This document shows, piece after piece, positions 24,288 through 34,980 of a stretch of DNA of 64,000 nucleotides (the stretch's first letter is position 1; every line of letters starts with the position of its first letter). The notes below the pieces were generated by a model. It was not told the origin of the DNA, searched no databases, and worked only from the letters and a program-made list of their open reading frames with translations. The position numbers and the translations under genes were made by a program. The stretch is from NCBI RefSeq assembly GCF_000159695.1, contig NZ_CM000955.1:817473-881472 (forward strand). Reading direction: 5' to 3'. The stretch comes from Finegoldia magna ATCC 53516 (GTDB lineage Bacteria > Bacillota > Clostridia > Tissierellales > Peptoniphilaceae).

Positions 24288-25660
24288 AAACAAAAGGTCA
24301 ATCTCTTAAAAATATACTTTTTAAATATTTGTTAAGTATTGGACTAGGGCTAGTACTCTCCGTCGGACTAATCCTAGCTTTTATATCTGCTTCTTATAAG
24401 TTTGAGTGGATATTTCCAGCAAATTATACTGAGAATTTAATTCTTGAAAAAAGGACAGATATTGCCACTTCAAAAAATTTCGATAAATCATTGCTACCAA
24501 ATAATACATCTTATCTATTTTTATCAAAAGACGAAAAAGTTGTAGAAACAAATATGAGTAAGAATATCCAAGATATAGCCTTTAGCTATCATAAGGGATC
24601 TGGTTATTATTCTAATGCCAATTTATCTTTTATGGAAATACAAAGATCAGATGGATATGTACTAGTTGCTTATAACCTAAAACCTTATTATAAAAGTACT
24701 TGGATGCAAAAAAATCTACCACAAATAAATATTTTATTGCTAATTTTACTGATAATATTTTGCCTTATTAGTATTGTAACCACCACATTAATTTGGGCAA
24801 AGAAAATATCAAAAGAATTAAATCCTTTGCTAGAAGCTTCAGAAGAAATCGGTAAACAAAACTTAGACTTCCAAGTTAAAAAGTCAAATATCCAGGAATT
24901 TAATGCCATATTAGATAGTTTAGAAAAAATGAAAATAGGATTAAGTGAATCTTTAAGGACAAACTGGAGAGAGGAAGAGAAAAAAAGAAATCAGATTTCA
25001 GCATTAAGCCATGATATAAAGACTCCTCTTTCAATTATTAAGGGAAATTCAGAGTTATTGGGAGAAACAAATCTAACAGAAGATCAGGAAAGCTATCTCA
25101 ATTATATTGGAGAAAACACAAACCGTATTGGTAAATATATTGAAACCTTAATGCTTGTTAATAAATCTAACCAAGTAAATGAATTAAATTTTATTGAAAT
25201 TAGAGCAAAAGAATTTGTAGAAAACATTGAAAAACTATCTAAAGAATTCACATCAACTTATAAGTTAAATCTTTTAGAAGATATTAACTATGAGAATGGT
25301 GTTTTAATAGTAGATTTAAAAAATTTTGAACGAGCCTTTCTTAATATTCTTAGTAATGCTGAGGAACACAGTCCTAAAAACTCAACTATTAAATTAATTA
25401 TATGCTCCAAAGCTGATAAGCTTAAAATATCAATAGTAGACCAAGGGCATGGATTTACAGGTGAAGACCTATTATATGCAACTGATCAATTCTACCAAGG
25501 AGACAAAAGTAGGCATTCAAAAGAAAACTATGGTATTGGTTTATTTGTTTCTGAACAAATTATTAAGATGCATGGAGGAAGTATTGTATTAGAAAATAGG
25601 ACTGATAAAATAGGTGCAAAAGTCAGCATATTATTACCTGTCAAGAATACTCTTATATAG
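24278..25660 (+). CDS. Sensor histidine kinase (LanK/CprK-like)
   Basis: 460 residues. Two membrane helices (about 15-38 and 150-174) enclose a 110-residue extracellular sensor. A HAMP-like linker is followed by His245 in SHDIKTPLS, the N box (LSNAEEHSP), and the G boxes (GHGFTG, YGIGLF). The short two-helix sensor fits peptide-sensing kinases such as CprK of Clostridioides difficile. There is no bacteriocin gene nearby, so the system probably senses foreign peptides. Confidence 0.9.
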   Translation: MELKTKGQSLKNILFKYLLSIGLGLVLSVGLILAFISASYKFEWIFPANYTENLILEKRTDIATSKNFDKSLLPNNTSYLFLSKDEKVVETNMSKNIQDIAFSYHKGSGYYSNANLSFMEIQRSDGYVLVAYNLKPYYKSTWMQKNLPQINILLLILLIIFCLISIVTTTLIWAKKISKELNPLLEASEEIGKQNLDFQVKKSNIQEFNAILDSLEKMKIGLSESLRTNWREEEKKRNQISALSHDIKTPLSIIKGNSELLGETNLTEDQESYLNYIGENTNRIGKYIETLMLVNKSNQVNELNFIEIRAKEFVENIEKLSKEFTSTYKLNLLEDINYENGVLIVDLKNFERAFLNILSNAEEHSPKNSTIKLIICSKADKLKISIVDQGHGFTGEDLLYATDQFYQGDKSRHSKENYGIGLFVSEQIIKMHGGSIVLENRTDKIGAKVSILLPVKNTLI

Positions 25661-25673
25661 GGTATTCTTTTTT
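25643..25673 (+). terminator. Terminator of the peptide-resistance operon
   Basis: AAGAATAC (25643-25650) and GTATTCTT (25662-25669) form an 8-bp stem followed by a T-run. It overlaps the kinase stop codon. Confidence 0.75.
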
Positions 25674-25824
25674 CTTGCATTCAGAAATTATATAAGATTT
25701 ATCTCTAAATATTTAAAAAAATATAAAGAGCGTAATCGGTTTTTCACTCTTGGTTATATAATCTATTGCCAAATTTAGAGTTAATTTTATTGGATGAATT
25801 TTTGTAATTGCCATACTAATTACT

Positions 25825-26022
25825 TTAACTTTCTTTTGATCTATTAAGCAGTAGAGAATGGATCTGCCATATTTCTCTTGACAATTTTTCTATTTTTTCT
25901 CTCATATAATCAATATCTTTCTTGTAAATAACACCAGTTGTATTAGTGGCTTTTGCAATCTGGTTTATGTTATTTGTTGCATTTGAAATTAACCATTGTA
26001 GATCTCTAAATAAATTAATCCT
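25825..26022 (-). pseudogene. MobC-like mobilisation protein, C-terminal remnant
   Basis: About 65 codons that resemble the C-terminal end of plasmid or ICE relaxosome proteins of the MobC family (NNINQIAKATNTTG, then a helical tail with REKIEKLSREIWQIH). A longer open frame to 26079 exists, but it reads through a terminator hairpin and starts with TTG, so the extra part is an artefact. No relaxase is present. It marks the right side of the imported peptide-resistance island. 25674-25824 shows no gene. Confidence 0.55.
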
Positions 26023-26040
26023 CATAATATGTACGAAAAA

Positions 26041-26065
26041 AGACCGCAGTTTTAAACTACGGTCT
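26041..26065 (-). terminator. Terminator hairpin between guaA and the mobC remnant
   Basis: On the minus strand AGACCGTAGTTT pairs with AAACTGCGGTCT (one wobble) and is followed directly by six T. On the plus strand ATTTTTT also follows, so it can work in both directions. Confidence 0.8.
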
Positions 26066-26194
26066 AATTTTTTGTCCAAATGTAAACCAATTGGAACTAT
26101 TATTTAGTTTATTTTTTATATGAACCTTATTCGATTAATTTTTTAACATTCTGGTATTTATTCCAACTCTACAACTAAACAACAATTTTTGAAG

Positions 26195-26297
26195 AAAAAT
26201 GGATGAAATAGGCGAAGTGCAGGAAGTACCGTAATGAGGCGTACAATAAGTACGCCGCAGTGAGGTGCTTTCGAAACAAGTCTAGTTCGCCATTTTT
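26195..26297. repeat. Structured intergenic element after guaA
   Basis: About 103 bp with nested pairings: AAAAATGG (26195-26202) with CCATTTTT (26290-26297); as an alternative GGCGAA (26211-26216) with TTCGCC (26286-26291); GGAAGTACC (26222-26230) with GGTGCTTTC (26264-26272); and GGCGTAC (26238-26244) with GTACGCC (26250-26256). Base composition is much less AT-rich than in the flanks. It looks like a dispersed repeat or structured RNA and may act as the guaA terminator. Confidence 0.55.
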
Positions 26298-26305
26298 ATC
26301 AAAAT

Positions 26306-27838
26306 TTATTCCCACTCAATTGTTGCTGGTGGTTTGCTTGTAATGTCGTAGACTATTCTATTAATGTGGTCTACTTCGTTGATTATTCTCACTGAAGTTT
26401 TGTCTAATACTTCGTATGGAATTCTTGCCCAATCGGCTGTCATGAAGTCTGTTGTTGTTACGGCTCTTAGTGCCAATGTGTAGTCGTAAGTTCTGAAATC
26501 TCCCATTACTCCTACTGTTCTGTTGTTAGTGATTACTGCGAAGTATTGGTTGATGTCTTTGTCGATTCCAGCTTTTGCGACTTCGTCTCTGAAGATGAAG
26601 TCTGCTTCACGCAACACTTCTAATTTTTCTTCAGTGATTTCACCCATAACTCTGATTCCGAGTCCTGGTCCTGGGAATGGTTGACGATATACCAAATATT
26701 CAGGCATTTCTAGTTCTAATCCCAATCTTCTTACTTCGTCTTTGAATAAATCGCGAAGTGGTTCGATCAAATCTTTGAAATCAACTACATCAGGAAGTCC
26801 ACCAACGTTGTGGTGAGATTTGATAACTGATGCATCGCCTTGTCCAGATTCTATTACATCTGGATAGATTGTTCCTTGAGCTAAGAAATCAACAGATCCG
26901 ATTTTTTTAGCTTCATCTTCGAATACTCTGATGAATTCTTCTCCGATGATTTTTCTTTTTTGTTCTGGATCTGATATTCCTTTTAATTTATCTAAGAATC
27001 TGTCTTTTGCATCTACTCTTACGAAGTTCAATTCGTCGTTTTTGAATGCAGCTTCTACTTCGTCGCCTTCATTTTTTCTCATCAAACCATGGTCAACGAA
27101 CACACATGTCAAGTTTTTGCCGATTGCTCTGGATAAAAGTGATGCGCAAACTGAGCTGTCTACACCACCTGATAGTGCCAACAAAACTTTTTTGTCGCCA
27201 ACAGTTTTTCTGATTTTTTGGATTTGTTCTTCCAAGAAGTTTTCCATTGTCCAATCTCCGTCTGCTTTACAGATTTCGTAAAGGAAGTTTTTGATTAATG
27301 TCTTACCTTCAACTGTGTGGTTAACTTCTGGGTGATATTGCACTGCGAAAATCTTCTTGTCCTCATTTGCAATTGCTGCAACTGGGCAAGAATCAGTCGT
27401 TTGGATAATGTCAAATCCTTCTGGTTTTTGTGATACGAAATCAGTGTGGCTCATCCACACGATGCTTTCGTCGCTCATTCCTTTTAAAATAGTACTTTGA
27501 TTTGAGATTTTGGCGTTTGTTTTGCCAAATTCACGATTTTTTGCTTTTTCAACAACTCCACCAAAATCTTTGGAGATAAGTTGCATTCCGTAACACATTC
27601 CCAAAACAGGAATATTTAATTCAAAAATTTCTTTGTCGATTTGTGGAGAATTTTCTTCGTAAACGCTGTTTGGTCCACCTGTGAAGATTATCCCGATTGG
27701 TTGTTTTTCTTTAATAACATCCAAAGCTTTCTTGTAAGGAACAACTTCGCAGTACACGTTCAAATCTCTGACACGACGAGCGATTAGTTGATTATATTGT
27801 CCTCCAAAATCTACTACAATAACTAATTGATGTTTCAT
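26306..27838 (-). CDS. guaA: GMP synthase (glutamine-hydrolysing)
   Basis: 510 residues; converts XMP to GMP with ATP and glutamine. The class I glutamine amidotransferase domain has Cys82 in GMCYGMQ, His169 and Glu171 in YHPEVNH. The ATP pyrophosphatase domain has the P-loop SGGVDSS at 223-229, and the C-terminal dimerisation domain ends in KPPATIEWE. Full length. The ABC-F gene ends 8 bp upstream of its start, so they share a transcript. guaB lies 5 kb away, separated by an IS30 element and the purE-purM genes. Confidence 0.97.
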   Translation of the reverse strand: MKHQLVIVVDFGGQYNQLIARRVRDLNVYCEVVPYKKALDVIKEKQPIGIIFTGGPNSVYEENSPQIDKEIFELNIPVLGMCYGMQLISKDFGGVVEKAKNREFGKTNAKISNQSTILKGMSDESIVWMSHTDFVSQKPEGFDIIQTTDSCPVAAIANEDKKIFAVQYHPEVNHTVEGKTLIKNFLYEICKADGDWTMENFLEEQIQKIRKTVGDKKVLLALSGGVDSSVCASLLSRAIGKNLTCVFVDHGLMRKNEGDEVEAAFKNDELNFVRVDAKDRFLDKLKGISDPEQKRKIIGEEFIRVFEDEAKKIGSVDFLAQGTIYPDVIESGQGDASVIKSHHNVGGLPDVVDFKDLIEPLRDLFKDEVRRLGLELEMPEYLVYRQPFPGPGLGIRVMGEITEEKLEVLREADFIFRDEVAKAGIDKDINQYFAVITNNRTVGVMGDFRTYDYTLALRAVTTTDFMTADWARIPYEVLDKTSVRIINEVDHINRIVYDITSKPPATIEWE

Positions 27839-27846
27839 TTCTACTC

Positions 27847-29442
27847 CTAATTATTAGTTAAATATTTTTCTATATAGTCTTCGTAATTCATTGATACGTC
27901 ACGATAAGTTCCGTCATCAAATATTTCAATAATTCTATTTGCCACAGAAGATACAAATTGATGATCGAGTGATGTGAACAAAATATTTGATTTGAATGCG
28001 ATTAGCCCGTTGTTTACAGCTTCGATACTTTCCAAATCCAAATGGTTTGTAGGTTGGTCAAACACTAAAACATTCGCCGGTGTTACCATCATTTTTGAAA
28101 ACATCATTCTAACCTTTTCACCACCACTTAGAACGTTGGATTTCTTCAATGCTTCGTCTCCTGAAAATAGCATCTTGCCCAAGAATCCTCTGATGTGAAT
28201 TTCCGATTTTTCTTCGCTGAATTGTCTCAACCAATCAATCAAATTCAAATCGCAATCTTCGAAAAATTTAGTATTATCTTTTGGAAAATACGTGTGAGTG
28301 ATAGTTTGTCCCCACTTGTATTCTCCAGAATAATCGTCATCGTTTCCGTTGATTATTTCAAAGAATTTAGTGATGGCGATTTCGTTTCCGATAAATCCAA
28401 TCTTATCTCCTTTATTGACTCTGAAACTCAAATTGTCGATAAGCTTGTTGCCATTTTGTTCTACAGTCAAGTTGTCTACATTTAGAATTTCGTTGCCAAC
28501 TTCTCTTGAAAGTTCAAATCCAACAAATGGATAACGTCTACTAGATGGTTTAATGTCATCCAATGTGATTTTGTCGAGAAGTTTCTTCCTACTTGTAGCT
28601 TGTTTGGACTTTGATTTGTTGGCAGAAAATCTCTGGATAAATTCTTGAAGTTCTTTGATTTTGTCTTCTTTTTTCTTGTTTTGTTCTTTTTGCATTCTAA
28701 GTGCAAGTTGGCTTGATTCGTACCAGAAATCGTAGTTTCCAACAAACATATTAATCTTTCCGTAGTCGACATCCACCATGTGAGTGCACACTTCGTTTAA
28801 GAAATATCTGTCGTGAGATACTATGATTACAATTCCTGGAAAACCCATCAAGAAATCTTGTAGCCACAATATTGCCTTCAAGTCCAAACCATTTGTAGGT
28901 TCGTCTAGTAACAATATTCCTGGATTTCCGAACAAAGCTTGTGCCAATAACACCTTTACCTTGTCGGATTCTTTCAAATCTTTCATAAGCATAAAATGTT
29001 GTTCTGTCGTAATTCCCAAACCTTGCAACAAAGATGAGCTTTCTGCTTCTGCTTCATATCCTCCAAGTTCTTGGAATTCCGCTTCCAATTCTGCTGCTCT
29101 CATTCCGTCTTCATCGCTGAAATCAGGCTTCATGTATATCGCATCTTTTTCTTTTTGGATATCGTAAAGCTTTTTGTTTCCCATCAAAACTGTATCCATT
29201 ACGCTATTTTCTTCAAAAGCGTAGTGATCTTGGTTAAGTTTTGATAATCTTGTGTTCTTATCTATAGTGACATTGCCTTTTGTAGGCTCTTTTTCTCCGG
29301 ATAAAATTTTGAGGAATGTAGACTTACCAGCACCATTTGCACCAATAACTCCGTAACAGTTACCTGGATTAAAAATTAGGTTAACATCCTCAAATAATTT
29401 TTTATCGGGGAATATGACACTTAAATTGTTAACTGTTAACAT
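27847..29442 (-). CDS. ABC-F family ATPase with one degenerate ATP site
   Basis: 531 residues with two ABC domains and no membrane segments; ABC-F proteins act on the ribosome. Site 1 is intact: Walker [10 protein letters not shown] (34-42), Asp180-Glu181, H-loop His210, and the partner signature LSGGEKVR at 438-445. Site 2 is broken at every motif: Walker A GNEIAITK (352-359) without GK(S/T), Gln463 in place of the catalytic Glu (FDQPTN), Leu492 in place of the H-loop His, and the first signature changed to LKESDKVKV. The NEIAIT form occurs in the YkpA/YbiT-type subfamily; the Gln and Leu are unusual as far as I know. A linker of about 70 charged residues (245-315) joins the domains. Confidence 0.9.
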   Translation of the reverse strand: MLTVNNLSVIFPDKKLFEDVNLIFNPGNCYGVIGANGAGKSTFLKILSGEKEPTKGNVTIDKNTRLSKLNQDHYAFEENSVMDTVLMGNKKLYDIQKEKDAIYMKPDFSDEDGMRAAELEAEFQELGGYEAEAESSSLLQGLGITTEQHFMLMKDLKESDKVKVLLAQALFGNPGILLLDEPTNGLDLKAILWLQDFLMGFPGIVIIVSHDRYFLNEVCTHMVDVDYGKINMFVGNYDFWYESSQLALRMQKEQNKKKEDKIKELQEFIQRFSANKSKSKQATSRKKLLDKITLDDIKPSSRRYPFVGFELSREVGNEILNVDNLTVEQNGNKLIDNLSFRVNKGDKIGFIGNEIAITKFFEIINGNDDDYSGEYKWGQTITHTYFPKDNTKFFEDCDLNLIDWLRQFSEEKSEIHIRGFLGKMLFSGDEALKKSNVLSGGEKVRMMFSKMMVTPANVLVFDQPTNHLDLESIEAVNNGLIAFKSNILFTSLDHQFVSSVANRIIEIFDDGTYRDVSMNYEDYIEKYLTNN

Positions 29443-29465
29443 CTAAATCCCTCCAATACTCACAT

Positions 29466-29499
29466 ATTATACCATAAAAGTAATATCAAGTCTTGATAT
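29466..29499 (-). promoter_or_regulatory. Promoter with palindromic operator upstream of the ABC-F gene
   Basis: Minus strand extended -10 (TGG then TATAAT at 29466-29471). The palindrome ATATCAAG T CTTGATAT (29483-29499, 8-bp perfect arms) covers the -35 position, so a dimeric regulator is likely. A GGAGG ribosome-binding site follows. Confidence 0.5.
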
Positions 29500-29542
29500 C
29501 ACAATATTATGAAAATTTTTTTAATTGACTAATTGTCAAATC

Positions 29543-30626
29543 AAATGCAACACCTATGGTAAGAAACCAAAAAGTTCTTCTTTAGGTGTTTTATATTGTA
29601 TACATTTTCTAGGTCTATTATTCATTAAACTTAAGTTATAATTTAAATCATTAATATTTACTTCCGATAAATCCATACCCTTAGGATAAAACTCCCTTAA
29701 AAGTCCATTACTATTTTCATTTGTACCCTTTTGCCATGCACAGTAGGGGTCACAAAAATAAGTTTTACATCCTAACTCTTTTTCTATTTTCTCAAATTCT
29801 GAAAATTCTTTACCTCTATCAAAAGTTATTGTTTTCACTAATTCTTTGGGAAAATCTTTTAGTGCATTGATTATTGCAGGTGTTACATTTTCTGATTTTC
29901 TATTTTCAACTAGAATTGCTATATAGTATCTAGATTTTCTTTCTGCTAAAGTTACGAAACAGTATCCACTTTTTCTTTTATGATCGAACCTGCCTGATTC
30001 TACTGTATCTGCTTCCCAGTGACCTAGCTCTTGCCTTTTGTATATTTCTTTAGGTCTTTTCTTAATAGTTCTGCCTTTATCGTTAAATTTTCCTCTTTTT
30101 TCTGCTGGTCTTTTAAATCTTCCTTTTCTTCTCAAATTTTCCATACTGGTTTTTGGCAGTTTTTTTGCGTGTATAAGCCTATATATAGTTGATGTAGATG
30201 GTATATGATTAATAGAATTTGTATTTCTATTTGATATTTGTTCAGGTGACCAATGTTCATTAATTTTTATAGTTAAATACTCAATAACATCTTTAGAAAA
30301 CTTGGTTTTCCTATGACAATCTTTCCTTCTATGACGATATTTGTCATTTGCCTTTATTGGGAAGTATTTAGTGTAACTTCCTCTACTGGATTTTATTTTA
30401 GAAGAATTTCTTTTAATTTCTCGAGATATTGTACCAGGTGACCTTTTAAGTGCTTGTGCAATTTTTCTTATACTCATTCCTAAATTTAAAAATTGATAGA
30501 TACAAGATCTCTCTTCTATGGTAAGATGGTTATAGCTCATAGTTAATCGCTCCTTTTAATATGTTTTGTTTGGTCACTTACATATTAACACAGCTGATTA
30601 GCTATGAGTTATTTTATGTTGCACTT
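29543..30626 (-). mobile_element. IS30-family element
   Basis: About 1084 bp. Both ends carry AARTGCAACA (29543-29552; reverse complement at 30617-30626) as inverted repeats around one transposase gene. I could not see a clear target duplication, so the outer limits are approximate. It lies between the ABC-F gene promoter and purM. Confidence 0.75.
29554..30540 (-). CDS. IS30-family transposase
   Basis: 328 residues. An N-terminal helix-turn-helix (MSYNHLTIEERSCIYQFL, then MSIRKIAQALKRSPGTISRE) binds the ends. The rve catalytic core carries Asp in HWEADTVES, Asp in TFDRGKEF and Glu in GTNENSNGLLREF, a complete DDE triad. The length is normal and the frame is intact, so the element may be active. 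GGAGCG precedes the ATG. Confidence 0.93.
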   Translation of the reverse strand: MSYNHLTIEERSCIYQFLNLGMSIRKIAQALKRSPGTISREIKRNSSKIKSSRGSYTKYFPIKANDKYRHRRKDCHRKTKFSKDVIEYLTIKINEHWSPEQISNRNTNSINHIPSTSTIYRLIHAKKLPKTSMENLRRKGRFKRPAEKRGKFNDKGRTIKKRPKEIYKRQELGHWEADTVESGRFDHKRKSGYCFVTLAERKSRYYIAILVENRKSENVTPAIINALKDFPKELVKTITFDRGKEFSEFEKIEKELGCKTYFCDPYCAWQKGTNENSNGLLREFYPKGMDLSEVNINDLNYNLSLMNNRPRKCIQYKTPKEELFGFLP

Positions 30627-30650
30627 GTTATGATAAATTATCAATTCAAA

Positions 30651-30685
30651 AACAACCATTTAATTTCGAAAAATAAATGGTTGTT
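30651..30685 (-). terminator. Terminator of the guaB-purE-purM operon
   Basis: AACAACCATTTA (30651-30662) pairs perfectly with TAAATGGTTGTT (30674-30685). On the minus strand TTTTTG follows. The rest of 30686-30808 shows no gene. Confidence 0.65.
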
Positions 30686-30808
30686 GATTTTATAAATTTA
30701 TATGTTGGACAATCCTTTTGGCAAAAGTATTTTGACTTAGGTTTTTAAATTTTCTGAACCGAAATTCAAAAGTATATTCTTATTTAGAAATTTTCATTTT
30801 TCCAAAAA

Positions 30809-31834
30809 TTAGTCCAAATTAATTGCAACTTTCGTTTCTGTTTGTTTGCAAACTCCGCATTGTTTTGCTTTTGGATCTATTTTTTGTAATATTTCAAGAG
30901 ATTTATCCACATCTTTTGCGTCTACTACAACTACCATTCCAATTCCCATGTTAAATGTGGAGAACATTTCTTTTGTTTCTACATTTCCCCATTCTTGAAT
31001 AGCTTTGAATACAGGATCAATTTCTGATTCTTTTAGGTCGAATTCTATTCCGATATTTTCAGGTAACATTCTTGGTACGTTTTCGTACAATCCACCACCT
31101 GTTATGTGGGCAATACCTTTAATTTCAACTTCTTTTAATAAAGCTGAGATTTCTTTTTCGTAAATTCTCGTAGGAACCAAAAGTCTTTCTCCAACTGTAG
31201 TATCTTCAAATTTGTCGGATAATTTTACATTAGCCATATCCAACGCTGCTCTTACAAGTGAAAATCCATTGCTGTGAACTCCGCTTGAAGATAGAGAAAT
31301 TGCAACGTCTCCTTCTTTAATTCCACTTCCATCTATTATTTTGTCGCGATCGACAATACCAACTGCAAATCCTGCCAAATCATAATCATTTTCTTTGTAT
31401 AATCCTGGCATTTCTGCAGTTTCTCCACCGATTAATGCACATTCAGATTGTGTACAACCTTCTGCTACACCACGAACCAAATCTGCCATTTTTTCTGGTT
31501 TCAAACTTCCTGTCGCGATATAATCCAAGAAAAACAATGGCTTTGCTCCTTGGCACAAAACATCATTAACGCACATTGCAACCAAATCAATACCAACTGT
31601 ATCGTGTTTGTCTAGTTCCATTGCTAATTTGATTTTTGTTCCAACTCCATCAGTTCCACTAACCAATACAGGTTCTTTCATATCGGAGATTTCTGGCTTA
31701 AATAAACCAGCAAATCCACCGATACCTGTTAGAACTTCTTTGCCATGAGTTTTCTTTACGATTTCTTTTATTATTTGAACTTCTTCGTAGCCTTTTTCTT
31801 TATCTACACCAGAATCTTTGTAAGTTAATCCCAT
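30809..31834 (-). CDS. purM: Phosphoribosylformylglycinamidine cyclo-ligase
   Basis: 341 residues; forms AIR from FGAM in purine synthesis. Typical motifs are SGTDGVGTK near 60-68, ALIGGETAEMPG near 133-144, and AHITGGGLYENVPR near 240-253. Full length. Its ATG shares a base with the purE stop. Only PurE and PurM of the de novo pathway are in the window. Confidence 0.96.
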   Translation of the reverse strand: MGLTYKDSGVDKEKGYEEVQIIKEIVKKTHGKEVLTGIGGFAGLFKPEISDMKEPVLVSGTDGVGTKIKLAMELDKHDTVGIDLVAMCVNDVLCQGAKPLFFLDYIATGSLKPEKMADLVRGVAEGCTQSECALIGGETAEMPGLYKENDYDLAGFAVGIVDRDKIIDGSGIKEGDVAISLSSSGVHSNGFSLVRAALDMANVKLSDKFEDTTVGERLLVPTRIYEKEISALLKEVEIKGIAHITGGGLYENVPRMLPENIGIEFDLKESEIDPVFKAIQEWGNVETKEMFSTFNMGIGMVVVVDAKDVDKSLEILQKIDPKAKQCGVCKQTETKVAINLD

Positions 31835-32307
31835 TATATTTCTTCTAACTCCTTGTCAGAATCAATTACAGCTTGTTTCATTTCTTCTTTGTAGTCTTTT
31901 AATTTTTGAGCTAGTTTTTCATCAGACAAAGCAATCATTTGAGCTGCCAAGATAGCTGCGTTTTCTCCACCGTCGATTGCTACAGTTGCAACTGGAACTC
32001 CTTTTGGCATTTGAACGATTGAATACAAAGCATCCATTCCAGCAAGCGCAGATCCTTTTACAGGAATTCCTATAACTGGTTTTGTTGTCATTCCTGCTGT
32101 TACTCCACCCAAGTGTGCTGCTTTTCCAGCGATTGTGATGTAAACTTTGCAGTCGTCTTTTTCAACTGTTTCTTTTAAAACATCCAATGCTCTGTGTGCT
32201 GAAATTACTGATACTTCGTAAGAAAGTTCGAATTTTTTCAACATTTTAGTAACTTTTTTTGCAACTTCAATATCTGAACTGCTTCCCATTATTAATCTAA
32301 TATCCAT
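31834..32307 (-). CDS. purE: N5-carboxyaminoimidazole ribonucleotide mutase
   Basis: 157 residues, class I PurE. The N-terminal GSSSDIEVA motif (8-16) binds the phosphate, and SAHR (about 40-43) is the catalytic segment. It acts on N5-CAIR to give CAIR. Second gene of the guaB-purE-purM operon, 9 bp after guaB. Confidence 0.95.
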   Translation of the reverse strand: MDIRLIMGSSSDIEVAKKVTKMLKKFELSYEVSVISAHRALDVLKETVEKDDCKVYITIAGKAAHLGGVTAGMTTKPVIGIPVKGSALAGMDALYSIVQMPKGVPVATVAIDGGENAAILAAQMIALSDEKLAQKLKDYKEEMKQAVIDSDKELEEI

Positions 32308-32316
32308 TGTTTGCTC

Positions 32317-33801
<1,485 letters not shown>

Positions 33802-33826
33802 TTAAAAATTTTTAATGTTGAGAATA

Positions 33827-33855
33827 AATTTACCATACAAATGATCACAAGTCAA
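33827..33855 (-). promoter_or_regulatory. Proximal promoter of the guaB operon
   Basis: Minus strand: -35 TTGACT (33850-33855), 17-bp spacer, -10 TAAATT (33827-33832). I saw no purine riboswitch core in the leader. Confidence 0.55.
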
Positions 33856-33887
33856 GCAAATTTATTCCTTTTATTTTCTTTACAGCT

Positions 33888-33917
33888 ATTATATCAAAAA
33901 TACAAATTTTTGAGCAA
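33888..33917 (-). promoter_or_regulatory. Distal promoter candidate of the guaB operon
   Basis: Minus strand: -35-like TTGCTC (33912-33917), 18-bp spacer, -10 TATAAT (33888-33893), directly after the terminator of the preceding gene. Confidence 0.45.
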
Positions 33918-33918
33918 G

Positions 33919-33949
33919 AAAAAACGCATCAAAAAAACTTTTGACGCGT
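33919..33949 (-). terminator. Terminator of the PfkB-family kinase gene
   Basis: ACGCATCAAAA (33924-33934) and TTTTGACGCGT (33939-33949) pair with one wobble on the minus strand, followed by a T-run. Confidence 0.8.
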
Positions 33950-33956
33950 TCATTTT

Positions 33957-34910
33957 CTATAATAATTCTACATTTATTTGTTCTGCTACTTCGTTTATTT
34001 TATCTGCGTCCAGCTTTTCAACTTCTGACACTCTCGCATTTAAAACCCCAAGAGATAACGCCTTCAACACAGTTTCCATTACACCTTCTCCGTCATCCAA
34101 GAATTTTGCTATCCCTGCGACAGTAGCATCTCCACTTCCGACAGTTCTTTGAATTTTGTATTGAGGGACAGTAATTCTGTACAAATTATCCTTGTATTTT
34201 AAAATCGCCCCGTATTTTCCATTAGTAACCAAAACTATTTCAACATCATTCAACAATTCGTTTGCAAAAATTTGCTTCAAATAGTCACAGTCTTTGTTTA
34301 TGAAATCTTCAGATGAAATATCTTCTGTTAAACCAATGATTTCCTTGAATTCGTAGAAGTTAGGCTTGATAGCAAATGGTTTGTAATTGTTCTCCAAAAC
34401 TTTTTTAGTCACTTGTCCATTTGTATCCAAAATAATCTTGCTGTTATCTTGCAAAATATCCATAGTTTCTTCGACGAAATTATCAGACAAACCATTCATC
34501 AAACTTCCGCTTATTACTGATATATTGTAATTTTTCCCAATTTCTTTTATAAGAGACATAAAAGTTCGTTCAAATCTCGAATCAATTTTGTTTGTTTTTT
34601 CAAAAATTTCAAATTGCTTGTCGCCGTGAATTACTCTGATGCAGTTTCTAGTGTCGACATTTGTGAAAATAAAATCGTGCTTAATATTCACATCGTCCAA
34701 CTTGTCGATTACATAATCTCCGTTACTTCCACCGATAAAGCCTGTAACCATGAAATCTGCCCTCAACAAATCCAAAACTTTGGACACATTTATCCCTTTG
34801 CCTCCTGGCGTTTTGTACGCATCATCAACTACATTTACTCCATTAGTATCTAGCTCATCCATCTCGTAAATCACATCGATAGCAGGATTCGCAGTTATAC
34901 AAAGTATCAT
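33957..34910 (-). CDS. 1-phosphofructokinase / tagatose-6-phosphate kinase family (PfkB)
   Basis: 317 residues of the ribokinase superfamily, subgroup FruK/LacC. The N-terminus ITANPAIDVIYEMDEL and GGKGINVSKVL (around 38-48) match 1-phosphofructokinases. The anion hole reads GSGDAT (near 258-263) rather than the usual GAGDS, with the catalytic Asp retained. It uses ATP to phosphorylate a hexose phosphate in the cytoplasm. No fru PTS gene is adjacent, so the substrate stays open. Single-gene unit with its own terminator. Confidence 0.85.
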   Translation of the reverse strand: MILCITANPAIDVIYEMDELDTNGVNVVDDAYKTPGGKGINVSKVLDLLRADFMVTGFIGGSNGDYVIDKLDDVNIKHDFIFTNVDTRNCIRVIHGDKQFEIFEKTNKIDSRFERTFMSLIKEIGKNYNISVISGSLMNGLSDNFVEETMDILQDNSKIILDTNGQVTKKVLENNYKPFAIKPNFYEFKEIIGLTEDISSEDFINKDCDYLKQIFANELLNDVEIVLVTNGKYGAILKYKDNLYRITVPQYKIQRTVGSGDATVAGIAKFLDDGEGVMETVLKALSLGVLNARVSEVEKLDADKINEVAEQINVELL

Positions 34911-34980
34911 TTTATTCCCCTCTTCAAATTAATTAAAATTTAGCTTTTATTAAATATACCCAATAATTTAGTTTTTTAAA

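Noticed and set aside
25825..26079. An 84-codon reading frame taken as a complete MobC gene
   Set aside because: The first 19 codons run through a terminator hairpin and start at TTG; only the C-terminal part resembles MobC, so I list a remnant.
29543..30626. IS30 insertion in a terminator, like the IS3 copies
   Set aside because: Joining the flanks gave no convincing stem with the insertion point in its loop, and I could not see a target duplication.
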